Shown: positions 1 through 8,014 of the stretch, piece after piece
Numbering within the stretch: the stretch's first letter is position 1
Layout: every line of letters starts with the position of its first letter
Source: JBDGYW01 sp964518955
GTDB lineage: Bacteria > Gemmatimonadota > Gemmatimonadetes > Gemmatimonadales > GWC2-71-9
Assembly (NCBI GenBank): GCA_964518955.1
Contig: CAZFHS010000024.1
Coordinates: 26,695-90,694, forward strand
Direction: 5' to 3'
DNA length: 64,000 nt
Translations under genes and position numbers: made by a program
The notes under the pieces: generated by a model
Told to the model about the DNA's origin: nothing
The model's database searches: none
What the model saw: the letters and a program-made list of their open reading frames with translations, nothing else

Positions 1-1158
1 CATGTCTGGGTGCATGAATGCGATTCGCACGCGGCCCCCTGAGATTCCAATTCCGACCGGGCGATCCTTCTGGAAACCAAGATCCTGGGCCGTTTCTGTA
101 AACAGCAGCTCCTCGAGTTGGTTGGCAATCGACGCAACCTGACCGTCAGGTCGATTCGCGCGGATAACGGCAGCGGCATCAATGACATTGTTGGTTCGGC
201 GTACCTCGGAGGTGTCGGACGCCGAGAGTATCGCCTCTAGGAGTGCGAGGTCGCGAGGGCGCGTCACATCGGAGCAGAGTAAATCGTATTCCGGTTCCCC
301 GGCCCGGGTTGTGATGCTGCGAATTTCTCCGCCATGGGTCAGGATGGTTTCGACGATATCTGTCAGGTAGTACTGAAACTGCGCGTTGGCGTTGCCGAGG
401 TCTCGTGCGTAGCGGCGCAGGGCGGATGCGCGAATTGCGTAGAGCGGGCAGTTGGCCTCGTCTATGGCGTCTAGCTCTCCGCGGATAACGCTGTCTGTCA
501 TCGAGTCGATGTCACGCTGCTCAACAATGCGCTGAACGTGGCCATCAGAGTCGCGGACGATACGACCCTTGCCCTGTGCCCTGCCGCCATCGTAAACGGC
601 CGTCAGCAGCGTAAGGTCTGCTTCATGCGCTCCCGCACGGTGAGTCTCGATCAGTTTCTCGAAGGTGGCGGACGGAACGATACGGTCGCCCATGGAGATG
701 ATCAGCAAGGCGTCTGTTTCCTCGAGACGATCTACGCTCAGGGCCTCGAAAGCCGCGTATGCCGTGCCGCCGGCCGGATTATCCGAATGCACGTAGGCCA
801 AGTCATCCCCTAGAGCCGCAGTGACCTCGTCTTCTCGGTAATGCACCAGGCACAAAACGTCACCATCCGCGGCGTGGCTGAAGGCATCCACGGCGTGCCG
901 CGCCAGCGGTTTGCCACACACCGGCTGCACGCACTTTGGCGCGAGGCCGAAACGAGTGCCTTTGCCCGCCGCGAGCAGTACCAACACCGGTCGGCCCGCC
1001 TGAAGCTCGGAAAGTGCGGTCGCTCCCGACGTGTCGAGAACTTTCTCGCGCGCGAGGCTCACCGCTTTTTCCAACCGAGAAGGTGACTGCTCTGGAGTTT
1101 TCGCCACCACGTGTCTGCCCCCCCCAATGCGGTATTCAACAACATACGGCGCCGACAT
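1..1158 (-). CDS. Sugar-1-phosphate nucleotidyltransferase fused to a GHMP-type sugar kinase (partial, C-terminus outside window)
   Basis: The 386 visible residues begin at an ATG at 1158. After about 55 poorly conserved residues comes the nucleotide-binding signature LLAAGKGTRFG (about residues 61-71), followed by PKCVQPVCGKPL, as in GlmU/MobA-like NTP transferases. A central region follows that includes the acidic stretch ISMGDRIVPS. At the very edge (about 373-386) the protein reads GGRVRIAFMHPDM, which matches the GR-x-R/N-x(5)-H-x-D signature that opens GHMP kinases such as galactokinase. The gene therefore probably encodes a kinase plus pyrophosphorylase that turns a free sugar into a nucleotide sugar, in the style of fucokinase/GDP-fucose pyrophosphorylase; substrate unknown. 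It diverges by 62 bp from a transporter/hexosaminidase gene, which makes an N-acetylhexosamine a reasonable guess. A run of eight G on the coding strand lies near the start. Confidence 0.72.
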   Translation of the reverse strand, partial: MSAPYVVEYRIGGGRHVVAKTPEQSPSRLEKAVSLAREKVLDTSGATALSELQAGRPVLVLLAAGKGTRFGLAPKCVQPVCGKPLARHAVDAFSHAADGDVLCLVHYREDEVTAALGDDLAYVHSDNPAGGTAYAAFEALSVDRLEETDALLIISMGDRIVPSATFEKLIETHRAGAHEADLTLLTAVYDGGRAQGKGRIVRDSDGHVQRIVEQRDIDSMTDSVIRGELDAIDEANCPLYAIRASALRRYARDLGNANAQFQYYLTDIVETILTHGGEIRSITTRAGEPEYDLLCSDVTRPRDLALLEAILSASDTSEVRRTNNVIDAAAVIRANRPDGQVASIANQLEELLFTETAQDLGFQKDRPVGIGISGGRVRIAFMHPDM

Positions 1159-1220
1159 TAGATTGCCTATCGCGCGAGCTAACGAGATGTTTTCACCTCT
1201 TCAATGACTATGATGCCGAT

Positions 1221-4200
1221 ATGCAGTTAGCGGATTGGATCGTGTTGGCCTCGTTCTTTTGCCTGCTGGTGATTATCGGGTTGTTTGCCTACCGCAGGGT
1301 CAAGGACTCCAAGGATTTCTTCACGGCGGGCGGAAAACTTCCCTGGTGGCTAGCTGGAATTTCCCACCACGTCTCAGGTTATAGCGGAGTGGTGTTCGTG
1401 GCATACGCGGGTCTGGCGTACACGCACGGTTTCTCGCTGTACATCTGGTGGGCAGCTACGATTGCCATCGGCACTGCTGTCGGGGCTTTCTTGATTGCGC
1501 CACGCTGGGCTCGACTTCGGGAAGACGAAGGCATCCAATCCCCGACAGAGTACCTGGCTGGCCGGTACAATCTGCCGACACAGCAGTTGATCGCATGGAG
1601 TGGAGTACTGTTGAAGTTGTTCGATGTAGGAGCCAAGTGGGCAGCCATTGCAGTGTTGCTGAACGCCTTCACTGGACTACCGTTGTCGGTTGGCATCTTG
1701 CTCGCCGGTGGCGTCTCGCTGGTGTATGTGACCGTTGGCGGACTTTGGGCGGATACATGGAATGACTTTGCGCAGTTTGTTGTCCAGGTCGTTGCCGGGA
1801 TCACGATGTTTGTCGTCGTACTGACCACGCTCGAAGGTTGGACGGGACTATCCAACGCGTGGGCGCAATTGCCGAACGGGAATACCCAAATCTTCAACGA
1901 ACCGTACACGATTGCCTTTGCCCTGGCCTTTCTCTGCATCAACTCCCTGACTTATAACGGCGGCACTTGGAATCTGGCCATGCGTTTTATCGCGTCTCCT
2001 TCAGGCAAAGAAGCCAAAAAAGCGGCGTTGTTGTCTTCCGGTCTATACCTGGTGTGGCCGTTGATACTATTTGTGCCGATGTGGATGGCGCCGATCCTCT
2101 TACCCGATTTGGCCGACCCTACACGCTCGTACGCGGTTCTTGCCCAAGAACTGCTTCCGGCAGGCTTGGTGGGCCTGGTTCTGGCAGGCATGTTTGCCAA
2201 CACCATGTCGATGACTGCCTCTGACTCGAACACCATCTCTTCAGTGATCACCCGCGATATATTGCCCGCGCTTTCCGGTCGCTTCAAAAATCCGGGCGAG
2301 GCCGACGGCTTACGCCTCGCCAGAACAACCACGTTTTCGTTCACGTTCTTGACGATTCTAGTTGCCTTCAACGCAAGCGCTTTTGGTGGGGTTCTGGGTT
2401 TGATCGTCTTTTGGTTCGGAGCCCTGGTCGGACCCGTGGCAATTCCCGTGGTGTTGGGGTTGCTGCCCGCGTTCCGACGGTCGGACGGCACGTCGGCCAT
2501 TCTGTGCATATTGGGCGGATTCAGCGCCTTTGTTGTCGTCAAGTATGGTTTCGACGCCGGGCCGGTTGCACAGGTGAGTTCCCCCATACTGGTTGGGTTT
2601 TTGTTCTACGTGGCTACAGGCTGGTTGAAACCCAGATCGTTGCTGATGGTACTTTCTTTGTTGGCTCTATCATCCTGCAGCTCGACGAACCCTCCGCGTC
2701 CTCCACAGCAGCCGATCAAGGGTTTTATGATCGATGCCGCTCGTACGGTGGAGCAGATGGATCACTATTTCCGCCTCATCGATTTTTGCGGTGAGTGGGG
2801 CTTCAATACGCTGATTTTCCGACTCACCGACGATCAGGGAAGCGCCTACCAGTTCCAGTCTCATCCGGAGCTAAAAACACACGAAGGCGCACTCACTAGA
2901 ACTGAACTCCGGGAATTGATTGATTTCGCCTCACAACGGGGAATCGACGTCATCCCGGAAATCGAGTCTTTTGGGCACACGAAATACATCACGGACGTCG
3001 AACAATACCAATCGCTTCGAGACGTGGGCGACCCTTCCATCGAGTGGGCCAATGGGATCAGCCCCGTGAACGACACGACCTTCTCTCTTTTTGTCGATCT
3101 CTATGATGAGGTGGTTGAAGTTTTCCCATCCGAGTTTCTACACATAGGATGTGATGAAACGAACTGGGGTGGAAATCCACTCACGCAAGAGGCGCTAGAG
3201 ACGAGATCCAAGAATGAAATTTGGGCAGACTACGTCAACCGGCTGCACCGTTACGTCGATTCCAAGGGCAAGAGAACGATCATCTGGGGAGATGTGCCGA
3301 TCAGGGAAGAGACCGAGATCCTGGGGTTGCTGGACAAAGACATCATAATCATGGATTGGGATTACGGAGCAACCAATTCGGATTCGGTTGCCACCAATGC
3401 CCGTCTGGTTCTCGACAGTGGATTTCAGCTAATCGGGGCTCCTGCGGCCAACTGGTTCATGTGGGGCCCGCGGGTGGGGCAATTGCAGTTGGAGAACATG
3501 GCCGCATTTGTCAGAGCATACGACCAGCTGGATGATCCCAACATCTTAGGAATTACGATAACGCACTGGGTGCCGTTCAGGTACACGCAGGACAGCCAGT
3601 GGGATACGTACGCTTTGGCGGGCAGCATGCTCAGCCGACCCGCCGAAGAAATGGACGCGGTACTCTCCTCATTTGTTACGAGGCATTTTGGCGCCACCTG
3701 GAACGATGCCTGGCGTCGGTTGTTCATGCAGATGTATCTACACGCCCCCATGTATTCCGGCCTGCAATCTGTCTTTCCCGAAATGCAGGGATCTGGCATG
3801 AGCCCGTGGAAGAACCAGGCAGAGTTGCTGGATCTTCTGAATAGGCCGGATACCACGTTCAACCACTTCATTGAAGTTGTTGACCTACTGCACCAACTCC
3901 GATCCACGGTAACCACCAACCAGGAGGACTTCGAAGACTACGTATTGACGGCAGAATGTTTACGGCATTTTGTGTGGCGAGAGAATGCCATCATCAATCT
4001 GCAATGGGAGACAGAGCTCACCACGCCGAAGTTACGGGCGATCCTATCAGCGATATCGGCCAGAGACTTGGAACTGCGGCAGCGCCTGGATGCCAATTGG
4101 AAAAGGGGTAGGAGAGGCCCCATGCCTGATACTCATATGTGGGACTTTCCGGCTGCAGCGCGCTATGCTGGTTCGCTTGCTGGTTCACCGGGGGACCTTG

Positions 4201-4247
4201 TGGAGCTGCTGCGCGAAGTGCAGCGAAGCAACGATTCAATCATATGA
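1221..4247 (+). CDS. Sodium:solute symporter (SSS family) fused in frame to a GH20-like lipoprotein beta-hexosaminidase
   Basis: One 1008-residue reading frame from ATG 1221. Residues 1-470 are a polytopic SSS-family symporter: N-terminal MQLADWIVLASFF, then FFTAGGKLPWWLAGIS and many hydrophobic helices. At about residue 476 (ATG at 2646) the sequence becomes a typical lipoprotein signal, MVLSLLALSSC, with C486 as potential lipid site, followed by a Pro-rich spacer. The rest is a TIM-barrel glycoside hydrolase resembling family 20. IPEIESFGHTKY and FLHIGCDETNWGG are visible, the latter carrying the Asp645-Glu646 pair used in substrate-assisted hexosaminidases. Whether the product is one polypeptide or two (with internal initiation at 2646) cannot be settled. 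I see no good ribosome site before 2646 and no stop between the domains. Likely role: cleavage and uptake of amino sugars, consistent with the divergent sugar-activating gene. Confidence 0.8.
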   Translation: MQLADWIVLASFFCLLVIIGLFAYRRVKDSKDFFTAGGKLPWWLAGISHHVSGYSGVVFVAYAGLAYTHGFSLYIWWAATIAIGTAVGAFLIAPRWARLREDEGIQSPTEYLAGRYNLPTQQLIAWSGVLLKLFDVGAKWAAIAVLLNAFTGLPLSVGILLAGGVSLVYVTVGGLWADTWNDFAQFVVQVVAGITMFVVVLTTLEGWTGLSNAWAQLPNGNTQIFNEPYTIAFALAFLCINSLTYNGGTWNLAMRFIASPSGKEAKKAALLSSGLYLVWPLILFVPMWMAPILLPDLADPTRSYAVLAQELLPAGLVGLVLAGMFANTMSMTASDSNTISSVITRDILPALSGRFKNPGEADGLRLARTTTFSFTFLTILVAFNASAFGGVLGLIVFWFGALVGPVAIPVVLGLLPAFRRSDGTSAILCILGGFSAFVVVKYGFDAGPVAQVSSPILVGFLFYVATGWLKPRSLLMVLSLLALSSCSSTNPPRPPQQPIKGFMIDAARTVEQMDHYFRLIDFCGEWGFNTLIFRLTDDQGSAYQFQSHPELKTHEGALTRTELRELIDFASQRGIDVIPEIESFGHTKYITDVEQYQSLRDVGDPSIEWANGISPVNDTTFSLFVDLYDEVVEVFPSEFLHIGCDETNWGGNPLTQEALETRSKNEIWADYVNRLHRYVDSKGKRTIIWGDVPIREETEILGLLDKDIIIMDWDYGATNSDSVATNARLVLDSGFQLIGAPAANWFMWGPRVGQLQLENMAAFVRAYDQLDDPNILGITITHWVPFRYTQDSQWDTYALAGSMLSRPAEEMDAVLSSFVTRHFGATWNDAWRRLFMQMYLHAPMYSGLQSVFPEMQGSGMSPWKNQAELLDLLNRPDTTFNHFIEVVDLLHQLRSTVTTNQEDFEDYVLTAECLRHFVWRENAIINLQWETELTTPKLRAILSAISARDLELRQRLDANWKRGRRGPMPDTHMWDFPAAARYAGSLAGSPGDLVELLREVQRSNDSII

Positions 4248-4320
4248 ATTCTGTGAACGTCGATTGTGGCCGCGCGCCGTCCACATTATGCAGCCTTTTT
4301 GGCCCCCCCGTGATAAAACC

Positions 4321-4704
4321 TCAGTAGTTCAATACCGCGTCAGCCGCCAGGACCTCTGCAATCACCTTACCGGCTGCGGTGGTCTCGGCTTCATCTAAAA
4401 GCATGTCGACCGTGATTTGGCGCTCCTTGATGCAGGGAACGCAGACCCAGATCTTGCCTCCTTGATCCAGGAAATCGCGCACCAGGTCTTTCAGAGACGG
4501 CAATCCCGCGGCGAAAACATGTTCGTAGCTACCTTTCTTTGCCAAGATTACGCCTGTCCCTTGTAGGACAACCGTAGCTTCGGCATCCATTACCAGAGCC
4601 GCATTTCCCATGACGAAAGGAAGGGACGCTCTCTCCGGATCCTCAGGACCGTGAGTTGCAAATATGACTACCTTTTCAGCGCCATCTATTTCCGATTTAC
4701 TCAT
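4321..4704 (-). CDS. DsrE/DsrF-like sulfur-relay protein
   Basis: 127 residues from ATG 4704. The N-terminal strand KVVIFATHGPEDPERAS, the alanine-rich helix and the GGKIWVCVPCIKER segment fit the small alpha/beta DsrE-like fold. The two cysteines C88 and C91 (CVPC) are candidates for persulfide carriage. An upstream extension in frame exists but has no conserved character. It is the last gene of the hdr operon, 29 bp after the small winged-helix gene. DsrE-type proteins accept sulfur from TusA in sulfur-oxidising and sulfate-reducing systems, and TusA is encoded at the other end of this same operon. Probable role: cytoplasmic sulfur transfer to or from the Hdr-like complex. Family assignment is good; the direction of sulfur flow is inference. 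Confidence 0.78.
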   Translation of the reverse strand: MSKSEIDGAEKVVIFATHGPEDPERASLPFVMGNAALVMDAEATVVLQGTGVILAKKGSYEHVFAAGLPSLKDLVRDFLDQGGKIWVCVPCIKERQITVDMLLDEAETTAAGKVIAEVLAADAVLNY

Positions 4705-4733
4705 CGCTGTGTCTACTCCAGTTGACGTGGTTG

Positions 4734-4973
4734 TTATTGCTTCAGTTTGTATTGGAAATACTCCTCGGTCCTGCCCTTCTCGACTTCGACCACCGTTCCA
4801 AAGCGCCACATGGCCATGACCCAAAGCAATACATCATGACTCGGGCATTGCAGAGATTCGGCCATTTCGAGGATCGTCTTCGGCTCGTCCCGTAACAGAT
4901 CTATGATCTTGTCCTTCATTACCATTTCGTCTCGCATGACTTCAGCGAGACCACGTTTGGGCTCGGTTCCCAT
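4734..4973 (-). CDS. Small winged-helix-like protein of the hdr operon
   Basis: 79 residues from ATG 4973, preceded by a GAAGGGGG ribosome site 6-7 bases upstream, which decides the start over an ATG at 4994. The middle, KDKIIDLLRDEPKTILEMAE, followed by hydrophobic helices and a beta-type ending VVEVEKGRTEEYFQYKL, looks like a compact winged helix (helix, helix, recognition helix, two-stranded wing). It sits between hdrB and dsrE and overlaps nothing. It could bind DNA as a second local regulator or be a structural subunit; no paralogue with known function comes to mind. A single Cys lies in LQCPSHD. Confidence 0.6.
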   Translation of the reverse strand: MGTEPKRGLAEVMRDEMVMKDKIIDLLRDEPKTILEMAESLQCPSHDVLLWVMAMWRFGTVVEVEKGRTEEYFQYKLKQ

Positions 4974-4986
4974 CAGACTACCCCCT

Positions 4987-5952
4987 TCAAACACCGTAGG
5001 TCTTCACCAAGTACTCAGAAATGTCCTCGACCGTCGCACCATTCCCGTCAGCCGCAGTCTCGAGATTGAAGAGACAGATGGGGCACATCGTCACTACATC
5101 GTGGCCCGCGTCCACCAACTGTTCCATTCGTTTGCCCGCAACTTCGTGGGCTTTGCTCGGGAACAGCGATTCGGCCGGGCCACCACAGCAAAATGTCATT
5201 TTGCCTGAATACTCCGGCTCGTGGATTGTAGCGCCCGCTCTCGCTAGTAGGTTTCGCGGCTCGTCGACAACGTCCAAGTAGCGTGCGTATACGCACGAGT
5301 CGTGAATCACGACCGCCGAGTCGAGGTTGGTCTTCGACTCCATCCCCTGTTCGCGTAGCACTTCCAGGTAGCTCTTCACCTCGACGTCGTATCCGGAAAC
5401 GACTTTCGGGTAGACGTTCCTCAGCATGTCGGTGGTGTGTGGATCCACCGTAATGACCCGCTTGACACCATGTTTCTTGAGTCTCTCGTAGACCTTTTGT
5501 GCGTGTTTCTCAAACACATCGTCCACGCCCAGATCGCGAACCAGCGCACCAGTATAGAGTTCTTTTTTGTATAGGTATCCGAACTCCCCGATATTGGCCG
5601 CCCTGAGCAGACGCACGACGTTACGGAGATAATCATCGTAGCGCTTCTGCTCTCGAGCATGGAATCGCGGAATGAATCGCGACAGGTTGACGAACTTGTT
5701 CAACGTCCGGCCGAAGAAGAAGGATCTCCCCAGCCAGTGGTCTTCCAGCTTGGAGGTAACCGTCGCCAATGTCTTCAGAGTGGGAATCATCTGATACATG
5801 TGGCCGGTGTACAGTACGGTCTCGCCCCCCATGGGCAGATCGAGCCCCGCGGCCCACCTCGTCGCCTTACGTGACGACATGGGCATCACGCTTGATCTCT
5901 TCCTGAGATTGTCCGCTAGGAAACCGAGAAGGGGTGCAGTTGGCAAAGGCAT
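4987..5952 (-). CDS. hdrB: HdrB-like CCG-domain subunit with only one intact cysteine set
   Basis: 321 residues from ATG 5952, starting 3 bp after the hdrC stop. The C-terminal half carries a full CCG signature: HDSC, then 34 residues to FCCGG, then 33 residues to CPIC, which matches the Cx(31-39)CCx(33-36)CxxC pattern that binds the non-cubane 4Fe-4S cluster in HdrB. The N-terminal half has the shape of a first CCG domain but without its cysteines: the GC position reads LYTGHMYQ, the CCG position reads LYKKELYTG, and the CPxC position reads DPHTTDM. HdrB normally carries two such sites and reduces heterodisulfides there, so this subunit should hold one catalytic cluster. Expected to dock on HdrC in the cytoplasm. 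Confidence 0.82.
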   Translation of the reverse strand: MPLPTAPLLGFLADNLRKRSSVMPMSSRKATRWAAGLDLPMGGETVLYTGHMYQMIPTLKTLATVTSKLEDHWLGRSFFFGRTLNKFVNLSRFIPRFHAREQKRYDDYLRNVVRLLRAANIGEFGYLYKKELYTGALVRDLGVDDVFEKHAQKVYERLKKHGVKRVITVDPHTTDMLRNVYPKVVSGYDVEVKSYLEVLREQGMESKTNLDSAVVIHDSCVYARYLDVVDEPRNLLARAGATIHEPEYSGKMTFCCGGPAESLFPSKAHEVAGKRMEQLVDAGHDVVTMCPICLFNLETAADGNGATVEDISEYLVKTYGV

Positions 5953-5955
5953 AGC

Positions 5956-6267
5956 TCAGTTCCTTGCGAGTTTAAAAACCTTCCGGTTGATGTAGTTGCG
6001 TAAGAACCTCACGTCCTCGGCGATATTCACACCTCGAGGACAGTTTTCTTCGCACAGTCTGCAGAGCAGACACGAGAAAATCGTCTCTGAATTTTCGAGC
6101 ACCTTGTCCTCCAGCCCGGCACCGACGTATAGGAATAGTTGCCGCGGGAGGAGATCCAGCCCCATGGGGCAGATCGCCGTGCATTGGCCGCAATGCATAC
6201 ATGCTGTGGCATCGAAAGTCTCCGACTGCCTCATTTCTTCTAAGAATTCCGAGTTGACCCTAGCCAT
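5956..6267 (-). CDS. hdrC: HdrC-like 2x[4Fe-4S] ferredoxin subunit
   Basis: 103 residues from ATG 6267, overlapping the end of hdrA by 8 bp. Two complete ferredoxin motifs are visible, CMHCGQCTAICP at about residues 23-34 and CLLCRLCEENCP at about 66-77, connected by a helical stretch, as in HdrC. It lacks the membrane part of DsrM- or HdrE-type partners, so the complex should be soluble. Role: electron wire between the flavin subunit HdrA and the CCG subunit HdrB encoded immediately downstream. Confidence 0.9.
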   Translation of the reverse strand: MARVNSEFLEEMRQSETFDATACMHCGQCTAICPMGLDLLPRQLFLYVGAGLEDKVLENSETIFSCLLCRLCEENCPRGVNIAEDVRFLRNYINRKVFKLARN

Positions 6268-8014
6268 GACTCACCCCCACTGACGCCTGCGTTTCCTCCG
6301 CTAGCGCATCGATCATTGCCTTGACCTGCGCGTCCGTGTAACCCGTCAGGTCAATCGCGTCCTCAGGACAGGCAGGAACGCAAACCCCTCCGCCCTTGCA
6401 GAGCGCTGGTAAGACCCGCGCCACCTCCTTACCCTCGACCGACACTTTCTCGATGGCGTCGTAAGGACATGCCTCCTGACACTCACCACACCAGAGACAA
6501 CGGTCGGAATCGATGGTGGCGAGGAAGGGATCGAGGTCGACGTAGCCCTTCATCACCAACGCAGCGGCTTTCGAGACCGCGGCCAACGAGGACGCCACAC
6601 TCTCCGCAAGGGTTTTGGGCCCTTGAGAGGCCCCCGCGATGAAGACGCCATTGATCACCGTCTCGACAGGCCGCAGCTTCGGATGGATCTCGTTGAAGAA
6701 CCCGTCAGTACCTGCGGGCAGCTTCAGCTGCTCAACCAGCTTGTCATTCTGCCTGGGAACCATGCCGGTCACGAGGACCACGAGATCTACCGGTACCTCC
6801 AGCTCCTCACCTTCGGGGAGTTGACCTTGCACCTTGACGAGGTGCTGACCGTCCTCAACCGACACCTCGGGCGGTTCATCGTCGTTGAACCGGAGAAAGA
6901 CCGATCCTTTGCGGGCCGCTTCTTCGTAGAGGAGCTCATATTTGCCGTACGTCCGCATGTCGCGGTAGAGGTGATATTGATTGATCTCGGGATACCTCTC
7001 GTGGATTTCAATCGCGGAAGACACCGTGGCGGTACAGCAGTAGCGGGAGCAATAGAGGTTGGGCTGATCCTCTTCCCCATCTTCTGGCTGGCGGCTTCCA
7101 ACACAGTAGATGTACGCGATGTTGCGTACCTCACGGCCGTTCACGGTCAAAGAACCAGCTTCTTTGGCAAGCAATTCCTTTAGTTCTGGCAACGTGATTA
7201 CACCTTGTTGCCCATGTCCGAACTCGCCGTCGAATGGCTGGTAGTTGTCAAAACCGGTGGCCACTATGATTGCACCGACTTCGAGGTCGACAGTGCTGCC
7301 ATCCTTGACCCGCACCTGCGCCTGGAAGTCACCGACGGTGCCGGCGTTGCTCACCAGTTCGGCCTCGGTGAATAACGTGATGTTCTCGTTCTGCGCTACC
7401 CTCTCATGGAGGTCACCCGCCACTTCCGACCCCACTCTCCCGGCAGGGAACATCTTGCCCCATTTTCTGGTCCAACCGCCCACCTCCGATGCCTTCTCGA
7501 CCACAAAGACGCTGAGGCGCAAGTCTGCGAGAGCAAGCGCCGCACTCAACCCTGCCACGCCACCACCAATCACGAGCACGCTGGGTTTCGTCTCAATTCT
7601 AAGGGTCGCCAGCGGTTGACTCAGCAGGGCTCTGGCCACGGCTGAGCGAACGATATGAATGGCCTTGTCGGTGGCCAACGGTACGTTGTCCCGGTGAGCC
7701 CAGGAACACTGTTCCCTGATATTCGATTGAACGTATTGGTAGGGATTGAGGCCACCCCGAACCGCCATCGCCCGAAAGGTGAAGAGATGCAATGACGGCG
7801 AACATGAGGCGACCACTATTCCATCGAGGTTCTCCTTTTGGATGTCATCTATCATCTCCTGTTGACCCGCGTCGGAGCACGCAAACATCTGGGTCTTTGC
7901 AACTGCCACGCCGGGGTCGTTCTCCACCGCCTTGCAGACCTTCTCCACGTCGACGTAGTCGGAGATGTTCCCACCGCAGTGGCACACGAAAACTCCAAGC
8001 CTTCTCTCACTCAT
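6260..8014 (-). CDS. hdrA: HdrA-like FAD/Fe-S subunit
   Basis: 584 residues from ATG 8014; the start overlaps the preceding gene by ATGA. The N-terminus has the HdrA-specific cluster region: VCHCGGN (C11, C13), FACS (C46), ASCSPS (C71) and C103. A Rossmann FAD motif VLVIGGGVAGLSAALALADL lies at about 147-166. The internal YCSRYCC segment typical of HdrA is present. Two C-terminal ferredoxin motifs follow, CLWCGECQEACP and CKGGGVCVPACP. HdrA carries the bifurcating FAD in methanogens and many bacteria and passes electrons to HdrBC. Full length for the short bacterial form. It is flanked by a second, larger HdrA homologue and by hdrC, so the complex likely contains two different flavin subunits. 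Confidence 0.92.
   Translation of the reverse strand: MSERRLGVFVCHCGGNISDYVDVEKVCKAVENDPGVAVAKTQMFACSDAGQQEMIDDIQKENLDGIVVASCSPSLHLFTFRAMAVRGGLNPYQYVQSNIREQCSWAHRDNVPLATDKAIHIVRSAVARALLSQPLATLRIETKPSVLVIGGGVAGLSAALALADLRLSVFVVEKASEVGGWTRKWGKMFPAGRVGSEVAGDLHERVAQNENITLFTEAELVSNAGTVGDFQAQVRVKDGSTVDLEVGAIIVATGFDNYQPFDGEFGHGQQGVITLPELKELLAKEAGSLTVNGREVRNIAYIYCVGSRQPEDGEEDQPNLYCSRYCCTATVSSAIEIHERYPEINQYHLYRDMRTYGKYELLYEEAARKGSVFLRFNDDEPPEVSVEDGQHLVKVQGQLPEGEELEVPVDLVVLVTGMVPRQNDKLVEQLKLPAGTDGFFNEIHPKLRPVETVINGVFIAGASQGPKTLAESVASSLAAVSKAAALVMKGYVDLDPFLATIDSDRCLWCGECQEACPYDAIEKVSVEGKEVARVLPALCKGGGVCVPACPEDAIDLTGYTDAQVKAMIDALAEETQASVGVSHG

Noticed and set aside
182..1086. Short plus-strand frames at the left edge
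   Set aside because: All are antisense shadows of the nucleotidyltransferase; composition is Arg/Ser-rich and no domain is visible.
936..1220. In-frame 95-codon extension upstream of the symporter gene
   Set aside because: It lies antisense to the well-supported nucleotidyltransferase gene, has no symporter-like character and no ribosome site; ATG 1221 gives the normal SSS N-terminus.
1379..2587. Two minus-strand frames of about 190-210 codons inside the symporter region
   Set aside because: They are the complementary frame of hydrophobic codons, have no recognisable domain, and conflict with a clear transporter.
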